Source of the DNA: Punica granatum
Taxonomy: Eukaryota; Streptophyta; Magnoliopsida; Myrtales; Lythraceae
Assembly: GCF_007655135.1 (NCBI RefSeq)
Contig: NC_045133.1
Span: 21,797,845 to 21,861,844, forward strand
Direction: 5' to 3'
Length of the DNA stretch: 64,000 nt
Part shown: piece after piece, positions 54,031-64,000 of the stretch
How the letters are laid out: each line of letters opens with the position of its first letter
Position numbering within the stretch: position 1 is the stretch's first letter
Position numbers and translations under genes: made by a program
Notes under the pieces: model-generated
Told to the model about the DNA's origin: nothing
The model's input: only the letters and a program-made list of their open reading frames with translations
The model's database searches: none

Positions 54031-55489
54031 GAGTCTATTTATTTTAAATTGCATATTCTCACTTTTGATTTTTGTTTTTTCTTTTCATTTTTAAAATTTA
54101 TTTATTCAAAAAATATAAAAATATTTTTACTGAAGTTAAAGTTAGAAAATTATAATTCATAGTAAATCCCTCTCTAATTTAGTATTGAGTCTCAAGTCTT
54201 ATGAAAATAAATAATGATACACAAATAAGAAAGGAATATATTATAGATTAAAAATTAGAAAATGGAAAGAATTGAATTAATAGAAAATTGAAGAACTAAA
54301 ATAAGGATAATTTTCTCAATCACTGTACAAATTTGAATAATGAAAAAGATTCTTTTTAGAAAAAATCATTTCATTCTTACATAATAAACAAATTTTTTAC
54401 ATTTCTCTACTTTTAAAAAATTTCATGAAAAATTTAAGAAATCTCTATAAGTAAACAAACCCTTATTTTTACCCTCAGGCCTCTACTCGTACACATTATA
54501 TAAATCTAATCGAATCAAGAAGTATCTTCAGTGATTCTCGAACTCGTCCGTACAGGTTAACTATAGTTTTTTAGCTTCTTTGGAGTGTTTACTTTTTATT
54601 TCATCAAAATATAAACCTAATCTTTCTCAACTGTTTTCTAAAATAAGACTGTGTTAATGGTAAATTACCATCAACAATGGGAAGCCAGGTAAGATGATAA
54701 TGAAATATATCAATACAATGAAAGTCCATACGACTCAAATTGATTTGATTCCTATAACCGAGGTTCACACTGCCCCTTTGTTTTCCTTCTGTTATCACTT
54801 GCCATACTCTTGGATTTCTTTCGTAGCTTAAATTTTTTTTTTTTTTACCCCCTTGGTAGAAACTTGAAAAAGAAGATTTCAATTGGTGGGGATGTAGGTC
54901 ATCTCCGTATCGATCTACCTTATCATGAAGTCGCTCGGTAAATGATCACTCTTCTGTAGTAAATATCGGTGTAAACTTTCACACTTCTCATTTTACCCTT
55001 CAATGTAAAATACAAATGCATATTAGCTAGCAAGCACAGGTGAATAAAATAAAATAATTTATCAGCTCAAATTAATGGTCAGAAGAGGTAGACATAATAA
55101 AGGCAGACTGTCGATGGGGAACAGCCGTGTCGGTGATCTAATGCGGCTGGGCTCTTCTCCCATTAACTGCCATTCTTTTTCTTCATTTTCTTCAATTTGT
55201 TCAAGGAAAAAAAAAGAAAAAGAAAAATTTCTTCCGATCTTTAAGATAAGGGGAAAAAAAGAAACTATCGGATCAGTTCATATGATAGGAGTATACTTAT
55301 TAACCTGGCTTTGCAGTTTGCACTGAGTTTTTCATTCGAGATACTGTCGTTTCAATTATCAAATAAATGCTTACGGTCCACAAATACCCAAAAAAAAAGA
55401 AAAAGAAAAAAGGACTTCTGCAATGATTCTTCTTATTTGGTTATGCGAAAAATAGTATTGTACAGTTTATAATACTTACGAGATTTCAT
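54031..55489. other. AT-rich intergenic DNA, no gene seen
   Basis: Only low-complexity short frames are present, and no clear element ends. A poly-T/A run lies at about 54833-54846. Confidence 0.45.
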
Positions 55490-55784
55490 ACCCTATTTGA
55501 TTTGTGAGTTATGTTTTTAAAATTTCAATTTTAACTTTACTAATTACACAACAAAAATCAACAACACAATTATTATTATTTTTTTCAATTTTTAATCATC
55601 CAATTCAATTCTTAATACTAAATTCTCTCAATTATTTTTTATTTTTTTATAATTTAACAATACAATCATTATTTTCTCTAAACTATTCATTACTTTTTAA
55701 CACTTTTTCTCATAATTCAACGGCATAATTATTACAAACCAATTAAAATCAAAACTCAACTCTAAAACCAAACACACTATCAGT
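55490..55784 (+). mobile_element. Tourist-like MITE, family copy
   Basis: It carries the family strings CACAACAAAAATCAACAACA, TTAATACTAAATTCTCTCAA and CTCATAATTCAAC, and ends in AAAACCAAACACAC. The left end is poorly preserved. Confidence 0.65.
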
Positions 55785-55852
55785 AACCCGACATGTTTTT
55801 GAGCTTGAACCCTCGCTGATGAAAGATGAAGATCTTTTTTTCTCCCATGTTC

Positions 55853-57791
55853 ATGGTTGTCAGAATCGCGATTCGAATCGTAGAATCGTACGATTCTACG
55901 ATTCAAGGAGCATTACCGATTCTGATTCAGCTAGGTGAGTCGGGATTGTAGAATCGGAGCTGAATCGCGTGTTGAATCGTAAAATCGCAGAATCGGGCCG
56001 ATTCTGCGATTCTATGTTCAGGCTGGATTCGGCCCAAGTCCGGGCCCAATAAGCGGGCCGAAGCCTGGACCCGAAAGCCCAAACCCGAAACCCCTCTCCC
56101 ACCCGCCCTTCTTCCTCTTTTCCTGTCACGAACCCTAATTTCTCCCCTGCTGAAGTCCTTCCAATTCGACCTTCGAATGTCTTCGACGAAATCTTCGAAG
56201 CTAGCTTGCGGTTCTTCCTCTTTTCCTTCCGAGAAGCTAGCTTGTCCAAGCTTCGATTGCGGTTGCGGACGAAATCTTCGATAGTTCCATTCCAGGTACT
56301 TTTCCTCGCATTTCTCTCTGATTTCTTGTCACTTTCTCGATCTTTTGTTCAGTTGGAGTGAAGGGGAAACACGGCCGGATCTCTATCTCTGTCATCAACC
56401 TTTTGGTTTTCTGCAAAATCAAATCAGCCTCTGCCCTTTGAAATGACACACATAATATTCCGAAGCATTATCTGCAGATGACGAGTATCCCCCATTCCGA
56501 TATCAAAATGGCAATCTTCGAGTCTTTGATGATTACATGTATTGAAATGGAAATGTGAGGTAATATCCTCAGGGAAGTGGCCGTTCTTGGCTTGGCGATG
56601 CTGGAGCATCTCGCAGCCATCGCGGGGTTCCATCTTCGGTTCCTCAGTTTCCCTTTGTAAAAATACCACCAATAAGAGCTTTTCTAAATACAATTTACCA
56701 CTTAGAAGAAATGCTGTCATCCACAAGCTTCCTTCCAGCAAATCTTTAGTTTGTTTCGCAGCTCAATTTGCTGCTCATTGTAAGCTCAAATTTTTTAAAA
56801 ATGTAGCTCTACCTCTGGATAAGCTACTGCCATTTCAACTCCGAAAAAAAAAATCACATGTTTTGAGGGTAACTTCAAATTTGAACTTTTGAAAGTTAAG
56901 AAAAACCACTTCTTTTCCCCCCTAACCTAGTTTATGATAACTATGGTTATGATGATAATGATAATGATGATGACGATGGTGGTGGTGAGGAGGAGGGGGA
57001 TGATAGTTGTTCATGATACTTTGTAATGCGTATTCACTTTGTTGTCACCTGAGTACGTTGGCACTCCCCTTCTAGCTTGGTGATCTTCCTGGTGCTCTCG
57101 AGGTGCTTCTGGTGGGCCGCTTCTGCAGCCCGTCTGTTGTACTCCAGCTCCTCATTCCGGATAGAGACCTCCTTCTCCAGCACACAGAACTCATATTTAA
57201 GGAACGCATTCTCCTTTTCGATCGAGTCCAGCCTTCCCATCAGGGCATTAAACTCGGACTCTGCATCAGACTTAGATTTCTCGTTGAGGCTCTTGTTCGA
57301 CCTGTGATTTTTATATGTTGATGATCTGGAAAATGTAAACCTCCTTTATCTGATCATGATTCTATGAACAAAGTCATTTGCTGTTATATGTGCTAGTATG
57401 GCTCCATTTGTATGCTCTGTCTAGAATTTTCCATTTACTTATTTAATTCTCTTTCTAAACCAAAACATCTCTCTCTCCAGTAGCTTATCTGATTCAATTT
57501 CCTTGGGCCTATATTTCTCGCATCGGATACAAGCAACTCAGCATTGAAGTACTATCAGTTGCTGGAGGGATTTCCACTCACAATATGACTTATTGTTGAT
57601 TTGTTGGTTTGTGTTTTTATTTGAATGAACAAGAATTAATTTTTTTTCTCAGAAAAGTATGTTACATATATATATATATATATATATTTTTTAATTACAG
57701 ATAGAATCTTACGATTCACGATTCGAATCGCGATTCACGATTCTACGACCCTCGACCGATTCTAGGTAGAATCGCGATTCTGACAACCTTG
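55853..57791. mobile_element. Mutator-like element carrying a host gene fragment (Pack-MULE type)
   Basis: Both ends carry the perfect inverted 20-mer GGTTGTCAGAATCGCGATTC (about 55855-55874 and the complement at about 57769-57788), followed by clusters of GAATCG/CGATTC motifs. Outside them lies a 9-bp repeat with one mismatch, CCCATGTTC (55844-55852) and CCCGTGTTC (57792-57800), the length typical for Mutator-like elements. The 1.94-kb interior has no transposase. It contains a promoter-like GC-rich stretch (about 56010-56290) and an exon of a plant filament-like protein. Confidence 0.75.
57049..57301 (-). pseudogene. Captured exon of a filament-like plant protein (FPP, DUF869)
   Basis: The minus strand reads one coiled-coil exon from an acceptor-like CACAG before 57301 to a donor-like GTGACA after 57049. 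It contains MGRLDSIEKENAFLKYE, IRNEELEYNRRAAEAA and KITKLEGECQR, closely like the FPP signature (KYELHVLSKELEIRNEE..., AEAANKQHLES, KIAKLEAECQRLR). FPPs are long coiled-coil proteins associated with the nuclear envelope and microtubules. Only this exon is recognisable. It is free of stops and keeps its splice signals, but lies inside a MULE, so it is a captured fragment. Confidence 0.75.
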
Positions 57792-57800
57792 CCCGTGTTC

Positions 57801-58758
57801 CTATTCAATTTTTTCCCTTCTAATTTTCATAAAAGTTTTACATTTTAATAAAAAAAATAGATCTCTAAAATGCAATTCAGCACGTACTGATTTCTTTTGT
57901 GCATTCTCGAAGCAAAGCAAAATGAAAATCTCAAATAAATTTTATAAATGATTTTTTTCCCAAAGAGAAAGACTCGGAATTCGGAAGAGGAGTCACCTAC
58001 TTGCGTCCTTAGTCAACGATTGATTAGCTGCGTGTTCACCTCAAAGTCAAAAGCTTGTGTTCAAGTTCAAACCATCTAACTAAAACATCAGGCCGAAGAT
58101 TGTGGGATGGATTGGGAATTTCCGGACATTTTATTAGTTTGAAAATTTTTGAGCACTTGCTGGAAAAAAGAGAGGCCATTAAGAATTTCTAAATCTAAGG
58201 CTTAGGCTGGGCAACGTCGGACGGCAATATCCGACGCTTTACGACGACATCATAGTTTGAACGCCACTGATTCTAGACAATCTTGAACTAATAGCATATT
58301 AGTTTGTGCAAAAATCGGTCTGCTACGGCTCTCGCAACTATCGATTGGATTTTACGTTATCAAACTCATATCTTGCACCTGCTTGACTTTATGATAATTA
58401 AAAGACGATTACCCCACACTAATAACTGTTGATAAAGTACATTTATCGGCTTTATTCAGCTGCTATAAATATGAACAAACTGTCTTTTAATATGAGAATA
58501 ATCTTTTGACTGTATTAAGTTGCAAAAATGTGACGACAAGTGAATCAATATACGACAAATGAAAAATTGAAGTTGAACTGTGCTGTTAGGATTTTTTTTT
58601 GGAATTATTAGGATCTTTTTTTTTTCCTCAAATTATAATTATATTCACTATACAAAAATCAATTCAATTCATTTTCATTTCATTACGGCGTACCAAATGA
58701 GACTTTTATATAATATGAACTACGAGATTCCAACAAATATATATATATATATATATAT
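57801..58758. other. AT-rich intergenic DNA
   Basis: No gene was found. A weak tRNA-like string (GTGTTCAAGTTCAAACC) near 58051 is too degraded to call. A (TA)n run at about 58738-58758 borders the next element. Confidence 0.4.
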
Positions 58759-59100
58759 GAGGAATTTACCTAAAATAGCTCATGGTTTACCCGTTTTGTC
58801 AAATCTATCATATATTTTTTTGTCAAATCTATCCCATGGTTTACTTTTTGTATCAAATCTATCCCGACATTATCTTTTTCGTCGATATCTAACGACTGTG
58901 CTGACGTGGTGCCCACGTGGCAAGTGTGGCCCACTATCTCTCCACGTGATACGTCAGCACGGCCGTTAGATGTCGACGGAAAATGTAACGTCGAGATAGA
59001 TTTGATGAAAAAAGTAAACCATGTGATATATTTGACTAAAAAAATATAAAATAAATTTGACAAAACGGATAAATCATGGACTATTTTCGGTAAAAACCTC
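58759..59100. mobile_element. Fold-back element 3 with G-box motifs at its centre
   Basis: The ends GAGGAATTTACC... and ...GGTAAAAACCTC are inverted, and the arms are about 140 bp each (CATGGTTTAC, AAATCTATC, TGTCGACG and complements). The centre (about 58900-58955) holds CCCACGTGGC, TCCACGTGAT and TGACGTGG. It shares arm text with the element at 17600-18020, so both belong to one family. Confidence 0.75.
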
Positions 59101-59202
59101 TTTATATATATAATCTAAACTATGTGGGTGGAATGAGACAAAATTAGAGTTTCAGGTGAAAACAAAGATGGATGATGAAATCTGGAATCAAATTGAACTT
59201 TT

Positions 59203-59376
59203 AGAGTGCGTTTAGTTTCAGAGTTAAAAGTAATTTTGATTTTGATTTTGATTGTGGAAAAGGAAAAATGAGATGCTATTATAAATTTAACTTGGGAAAT
59301 GTATATTTTTATTATCTAGTAAGTAGAATTAAAATTAAAATCATGATTCTAAAATCAAATTTCGAAATCAAACGGC
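59203..59376. mobile_element. Short MITE-like inverted-repeat element
   Basis: GTGCGTTTAGTTTCAGAGTT at the left faces an imperfect inverted copy (ending TTCGAAATCAAACGGCC) at the right. It is about 170 bp, AT-rich, and ends about 230 bp before the OEP24 start codon. Confidence 0.45.
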
Positions 59377-59605
59377 CAGAAATCTGGGACACAGTATCTT
59401 ATCTTTCTTTCTCTCTGTCTCGGAAAGAAAGGAGCCGTAGATTCCTTTCCCGGCAGCCCGACCCATGTTCTTCGGACCCGACCCGAAATTCGTGGTTCTG
59501 GTCAGACGCTTTGCCTCTCTCCGCCCCCCTCGACACAGAAAGGGCGAGCCACCAACGCCATTCAATTCGAAACCCTCTCTTATCCCTCCCTCTTTCCGTA
59601 CAAAG

Positions 59606-62049
59606 ATGAAGGGGTCCCTCAAGTGCCGGTACGACGTCGAGAAGAACGGCGCCGCCGCAACCCTCGGCGTCAGCGCCGGCGACGTCAAGCTCAGGGCCTC
59701 CCTGACCGACGCCACCATAGTCAACGGCCCCAGCCTGAACGGCCTGGCCCTCGCCGTCGAGAAGCCCGGCTCCTTCATCATCGATTACAACGTCCCCAAG
59801 AATGTAAGATTCAGGACTTTCCCTGCTGTTCCTTCGTCTATTCAATCGCGGTAGAGGAACTCATAGCTAGTGATTGCTCCCTCAATTCAATTGATTGAGG
59901 GTCTTTAGGTTCGTATCCTCTGAAAATTCGAGCTAGAAAGTGAAAATGTGAGTAAAAGAAGCTCCTTTGCTAGTTAAGGATGCCCAACTGGTCAGTCCTC
60001 CCATGATTTTCCCATCATCTTTGATTTCGATTGAGGATATGTAGGGCCAGTGAGAATTTCGGGAGTATTTCGAGGAGTCGAGGGGGGAAGATGATAGACT
60101 TCGAATGATGACTTCTAGTATCCATTGTCACTAAATGGACCTGTGCTATTGCAACGGAACATAAATCTTTTAGCCATCCAAATGTGCGGTAGGTATTAGG
60201 TAGTAGATGGATTCAAGCTCAAAAATTGTTGCTTTGAAAATGGAGGCAAATGGGATTCCGGAGATTTGAACCGGGGACATTCTACTACTGTATATTGGTA
60301 ATTCTAGTTGAAAGCAAATAGAGGTCGAACTATAGAATTGAGCAGAGAATTTCAACGAGCGGGAAGTTTTCATGAGTGGGAATGATGGGATTCGTAAAGT
60401 TGTTCATGGCTCATTATCTGTGTGGCCTGGAGATCTCCTCCAATATCTTATCAAATTTGTACATGTGCTCTGACTTAATATTTATCACCCTTTTCCCCTT
60501 GCTTCTTTCTTTAAATTTTCGGAGAAGTACAGAAGCAAGGGTCTTCTTTTATATTCCCCCATACTTTTCAACATTTATTTTCATTTTAACTTTTAAGCAC
60601 TAACTTTGAACTTTTTTGTGCAGGATTATCGGTTTCAGTTTATGAATACAGTCAAGGTCGTGAACAAGCCACTGAACCTGACATACATTCATGGGAAAGG
60701 CGACAACCTTACGATTGTAGAGGGGTCCTTTGTGTTCGACCCTGCCAACAAGGTTTCAGCCAATTACATTCTCGGTTCCAGTAATTGCAAGTTGAAGTAT
60801 ACGTATGTGCACAGAGCGCGGACAACATTTGAGCCGAGCTATGATACGGGAAGGAGTTCATGGGACTTTGCTATGTCTCAAAAGGTTTTCGATGATGATG
60901 TGCTCAAGGCGACGTATCAGCCCTTGACCAAGGCCTTGGGGCTGGAGTGGTCGAGAAATTCAAAGTTGAATGGTTGCTTTAAGGTATATGCTCTTCTCTA
61001 TGTTTTAATCTGAATTTTTATTTTTTACTAGTGTCGGTAACTCATGGAGTTTCTTTTTTGCCTTGATATCTGTTTGGAGCTGTTAAGATAGTTTCCCCAC
61101 AGCTTCTTCCTTAGGGATCTGAAAGAAAGTGAAGTTTGCATTTACTTTTAAAATTAAAGGATTTCTATCATGACCTGTAGCATATCAAGAGTCTCATAGT
61201 AATAGTAAAGAATCCAAGGTTATCCTGAAGAGTTTGTGGAGGTCTGTTAAGGATCGTTAGCAAAATCAGGCTAATATATAATTATGTCTGCTGATGCGAA
61301 AGCTTGTAAGATATATAATAGAATTTTGGCTTTGGAATCAAGTGTCATATAAGGAATAATTGAAACGAGAAATCCTAAGAAGTTGGATAAATTGGAATAA
61401 AAGACATAGTTCCTATTTCTCCTGATATGCTTTAAGATCAACATAACCAACTAGTTATTGGTTTAACACTTTAATTCCTAACAGATCCTTGCATATCCTT
61501 CAAATGACTAATACTTCGTTATATTGTTACAGTTTTCACTATTAGGCCTCTGCTATACTACTGTTTCATGGGTCAAGAAAGTTTCAATATGACATGTTCA
61601 ATACCTTTTTAATCTATAAACTTAAACATCCACTTGGCATACAGAGTTTCACCTAGTCTCGTGTTATAAGTGGACAAAGAAAAGGTTTGGTTATTTTCTC
61701 AGACAATATGTGAAACCCATGTTTCAATGGCAGCCATAGATGGCTGTCTTTTAGGTCGAAAGATCTTAGTTGGGGAACTTACCTACACTAATCGTGTTTC
61801 TGCAATTGTACCAATTGTTAGGAAAGGCTTTCACAGGTTGGTCATTTTCTTTTCCCCTTAAGAGAGAATTTGTTCTCTGGATTTGTTTACTTATTGAATG
61901 TAGTTTCGGCCGATTATATGTATTTATCAGTGAGTGAAGCATCTGACTCTGTCTTGCTTATATCCTAGATCTCGGCTTCCTTGAACTTAGAAGAAGAGCT
62001 GAAGATGCCAAAATTGATCGCGGAGACAACATGGAACTTGGACTTGTGA
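59606..62049 (+). CDS. OEP24: Outer envelope pore protein 24 kDa, plastid
   Basis: Three exons, 59606-59803, 60624-60983 and 61969-62049 (212 residues, phase 0, GT-AG), carry the full family pattern. The start is [15 protein letters not shown], followed by [64 protein letters not shown] and a closing [16 protein letters not shown]24 forms a beta-barrel channel in the plastid outer envelope that passes triose phosphates, dicarboxylates, ATP and other solutes. Like other outer-envelope pores it has no cleavable transit peptide. Length equals the usual 213 or so. Exon 1 is GC-rich, unlike the rest. An upstream in-frame stretch is open to about 59465, but homology begins at the chosen Met. Confidence 0.95.
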
Positions 62050-62440
62050 TCTGCCCAGTAATTGTTGTAGCATCATGTTGTCTTTAGCCAGTTGTAAGAT
62101 CTGATATTCTATGCGCATACATATTTAGGGAAAGATCCTCATCGACTAAATGATTCTTACACAGCTCTCTCCTATATCTTGAGAATCTCTTCTGCTAGTG
62201 TTGGTTGTGTCGAATCCCCTTTGCTTTCTCGAGAAAATCTCTCGCGCGCTGAATATGGTGTGAGATCCAAACTCGGATCCCAGTACATGATCATTGGAGA
62301 ATCAGAAGAAAATTCTTCTGCTTCGTTTATGGTAATCTTGTAACTCTTTATTGTTGCCGTATCAAATTTGGCATGTGACACACAACTTAATGAAAAAACC
62401 TGATCATACCTTGCCGTGCTGAGATAGAGGAGCTCATGAA
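62050..62440. other. OEP24 3' flank
   Basis: 3' UTR and spacer. No gene is recognised. Confidence 0.4.
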
Positions 62441-62818
62441 ATGAGGCGCTTGTGACCGTATTAGCTATGCGGTGAGGGGATTTGCGCCTTATTCCGGTTT
62501 CGATTTTGTTCTTAACATGCCACACCCACGACCAGACGGGGCTTTCTTTAGAGGCGCTTGTAATCGTTTTAGCTATTTGGTGAGGCCTCAGGTTCCTTAT
62601 TGCTTCTGGTCTAATTGGGCCTTAAGAGGAGGTTGTGACCCGATTAGCTGTCTAATCAGGCAATTCACAGTCCTTCACGTGTCGGTTTCAATTTCGTTCT
62701 TGCATGCCACAGCCCTGACCAGACGGGGCCTAAGAGGGGCTGATGACTCATATTCCGTCTTATTGCTGTTTCCATTTCATTCTGACATGCTGCGGCCCCG
62801 GCCAAACGGGCCTCGACG
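62441..62818 (+). repeat. Four-unit imperfect tandem array
   Basis: Units begin GAGGCGCTTGTGACCG (62441), GAGGCGCTTGTAATCG (62550), GAGGAGGTTGTGACCCG (62625) and GAGGGGCTGATGACTC (62733). They contain, where complete, TTTCGTTCT(T)...CATGCCACA and CCAGACGGGGCCT. Unit length varies from about 75 to 110 bp. It is GC-rich against AT-rich surroundings. No coding role is evident. Confidence 0.6.
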
Positions 62819-62885
62819 TAGACTACGTGTGTCTCACAACCGGAGCTCCGAAACCAATTTACGGGGCTAATAATTTCCGTACGTT

Positions 62886-63192
62886 ATGCGTTTGGATTGA
62901 GAGTTGAGTTGAGTTGAGTTTTGATTTTAATTGGTTTGTAATGATTGTATTGTTGAATTACGAGAAAAAGTGTGAAAAAGTAATAAATAATTGAGAGAAA
63001 ATAATGATTAAGTAATGATCGTGTTGTTGAAATGTGAAAGAGTAATGAATAGTTGAGAGAATTTAATATTAAAAATTGAATTGAATGGTTAAAAAAATTT
63101 TAAAAATGAAAAAAGTAATGATTGTGACGTTGAATTGAAGATAAAGTAGAATCGAGTTGAGTTAAACATTATTTCAAATCCAAACACATCCA
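62886..63192 (-). mobile_element. Tourist-like MITE, family copy, inverted orientation
   Basis: It starts GCGTTTGGATTGAGAGTTG and ends AAATCCAAACACAT, with the internal family strings in reverse complement (GAGAGAATTTAATATTAAAA, AATGATTGTATTGTTGAATT). No clean 3-bp duplication was seen. Confidence 0.75.
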
Positions 63193-63451
63193 ATGTCGTG
63201 CTCCAATTTGCTCCCCAGTCTGGTCTACCCGACCCGACACTTGGAGAGAGTGGAACCGTTAGATAGATATAAAATGGCAGGGCCACCTTCTCTCTCTCTC
63301 AAGCAATCATATCTCTCTCAAAGCAATCATATATCTCTCTCTCTCTGTGTCACGTTTCTGCTTCTTCAAAGCGCGGAGCCAGCTCGAACCTGTACCCTCG
63401 GCCTCACCTCCGTCGATCCCTGAGATCACTGCCATCAGCTCGGCAGCGGAA

Positions 63452-64000
63452 ATGGAGAATTCCGGTTAGTACCAGAAGTCTCTCTCACTCAGTACCGGTT
63501 CAGTATTCGAGCGCTGAGCTCATGGCGATCGCTGCCATATATGGTTATCCTCTGTCCATTCAGTGTCTGTGCTCTCTAGTTGTCTGGTCTTTGTTATCGG
63601 TAGTGCGCGGTTAGGGAGAGGAATGCTTGACTGAGGTCTGAGCTGGCTCTGATCATCTTTTGGCTAGACTTTGTTATCAGTGTCCGCAATCACGAATTTG
63701 ATATTGTCTGAAATTGAGTTCTAATGGCTTGTTTATTTCCCGTATATGATTTTTCTTTCTTCTCTTTGTTTCTTTTACACACAGGAAATGCTAATGATTG
63801 TGGTAGTCGTGAAGTTGAAACCTCAATGAATATATTAGATGAAGGATTTGATGTTTATGTGCTCCTAATTTCGATGAATTGATCAAAATCCACTTTTTTC
63901 TCGTTTCATTGCTGAACAGACGAAAAATCTGCAAGTGTTGAGTTGTTTTTTTTTTTTTGAGGCTGCAACATTGCAGGGGGAAAAAAATCATAATGTGCAT
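63452..64000 (+). CDS. Possible 5' end of an unidentified gene, partial
   Basis: A CT-rich leader (TCTCTCTCTC runs at about 63288-63350) precedes ATGGAGAATTCCG at 63452-63464, which is followed by GTTAGT as a possible donor. An acceptor CACAG ends at 63784, and in phase the next exon reads GNANDCGSREVETSMNILDE. That frame meets a stop near 63881 unless it splices out before. No domain is visible, so the call rests on leader composition and splice-like signals only. Confidence 0.35.

Noticed and set aside
56424..56741. Minus-strand frame inside the Mutator-like element
   Set aside because: Could be another captured exon, but I recognise no motif, so it is not called a gene.
62172..62870. Frames on both strands across the tandem array
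   Set aside because: Composition follows the repeat units; no protein family recognised.

Overview
This is a nuclear genomic window from a flowering plant, probably a eudicot. Genes are split by AT-rich introns with GT-AG (and two GC-AG) borders. The proteins are plant-specific (GH17-X8 beta-1,3-glucanase, COV-like, OEP24, DUF1195, DUF4378), and the intergenic space is filled with Copia elements, Tourist-like MITEs, SINEs and fold-back elements. The sequence alone does not fix the species. There are no bacterial features, tRNA or rRNA genes.

Layout, left to right. 1-1487 (+): 3' part of a DUF4378 (LONGIFOLIA/TRM-like) gene. 1765-7694: a broken LINE RNase H relic, a 1.4-kb PIF/Harbinger-like element with a second MITE nested in it, AT-rich repeats and a SINE. 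7881-10207 (+): GH17-X8 beta-1,3-glucanase. 11455-13434 (+): LIKE-COV membrane protein. About 14985-15690 (+): decayed fragment of an RTEL1-type helicase. 16782-20655: MITEs and a fold-back element. 21777-28860 (+): complete 23-exon cytosolic glucose-6-phosphate isomerase. 29-32 kb: AT-rich repeats and a SINE with a perfect 16-bp target duplication. 32187-41165: a nested retrotransposon block. A decayed plus-strand Copia is interrupted by a nearly intact minus-strand Copia with an uninterrupted 1528-residue gag-pol frame, and by two MITEs in its integrase region. 41927-49412 (+): complete 10-exon GYF-domain gene of the EXA1 type. It is followed by a decayed copy of its own last exon and, tail to tail, by a minus-strand DUF1195 membrane-protein gene (51750-50820). 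53-59.4 kb: SINE, MITEs, a Mutator-like element carrying a captured filament-like-plant-protein exon, and a large hairpin element. 59606-62049 (+): OEP24 plastid outer-envelope pore. 62.4-63.2 kb: a short tandem array and a MITE. From 63452: the possible 5' end of an unidentified gene.

The genes are ordinary housekeeping and development genes, not an operon or pathway: glycolysis/starch-sucrose (PGI), cell-wall callose turnover (GH17), vascular patterning (COV-like), translational control (EXA1) and plastid metabolite exchange (OEP24). From memory, GH17, cytosolic PGI and EXA1 also lie close together on Arabidopsis chromosome 5, which suggests an old syntenic block here expanded by transposons.

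The most interesting material is the transposon archaeology: nested insertions whose target duplications can be read against a coding frame, a gene-capturing MULE, and local exon duplications. I saw no convincing evidence for a wholly new biological system.
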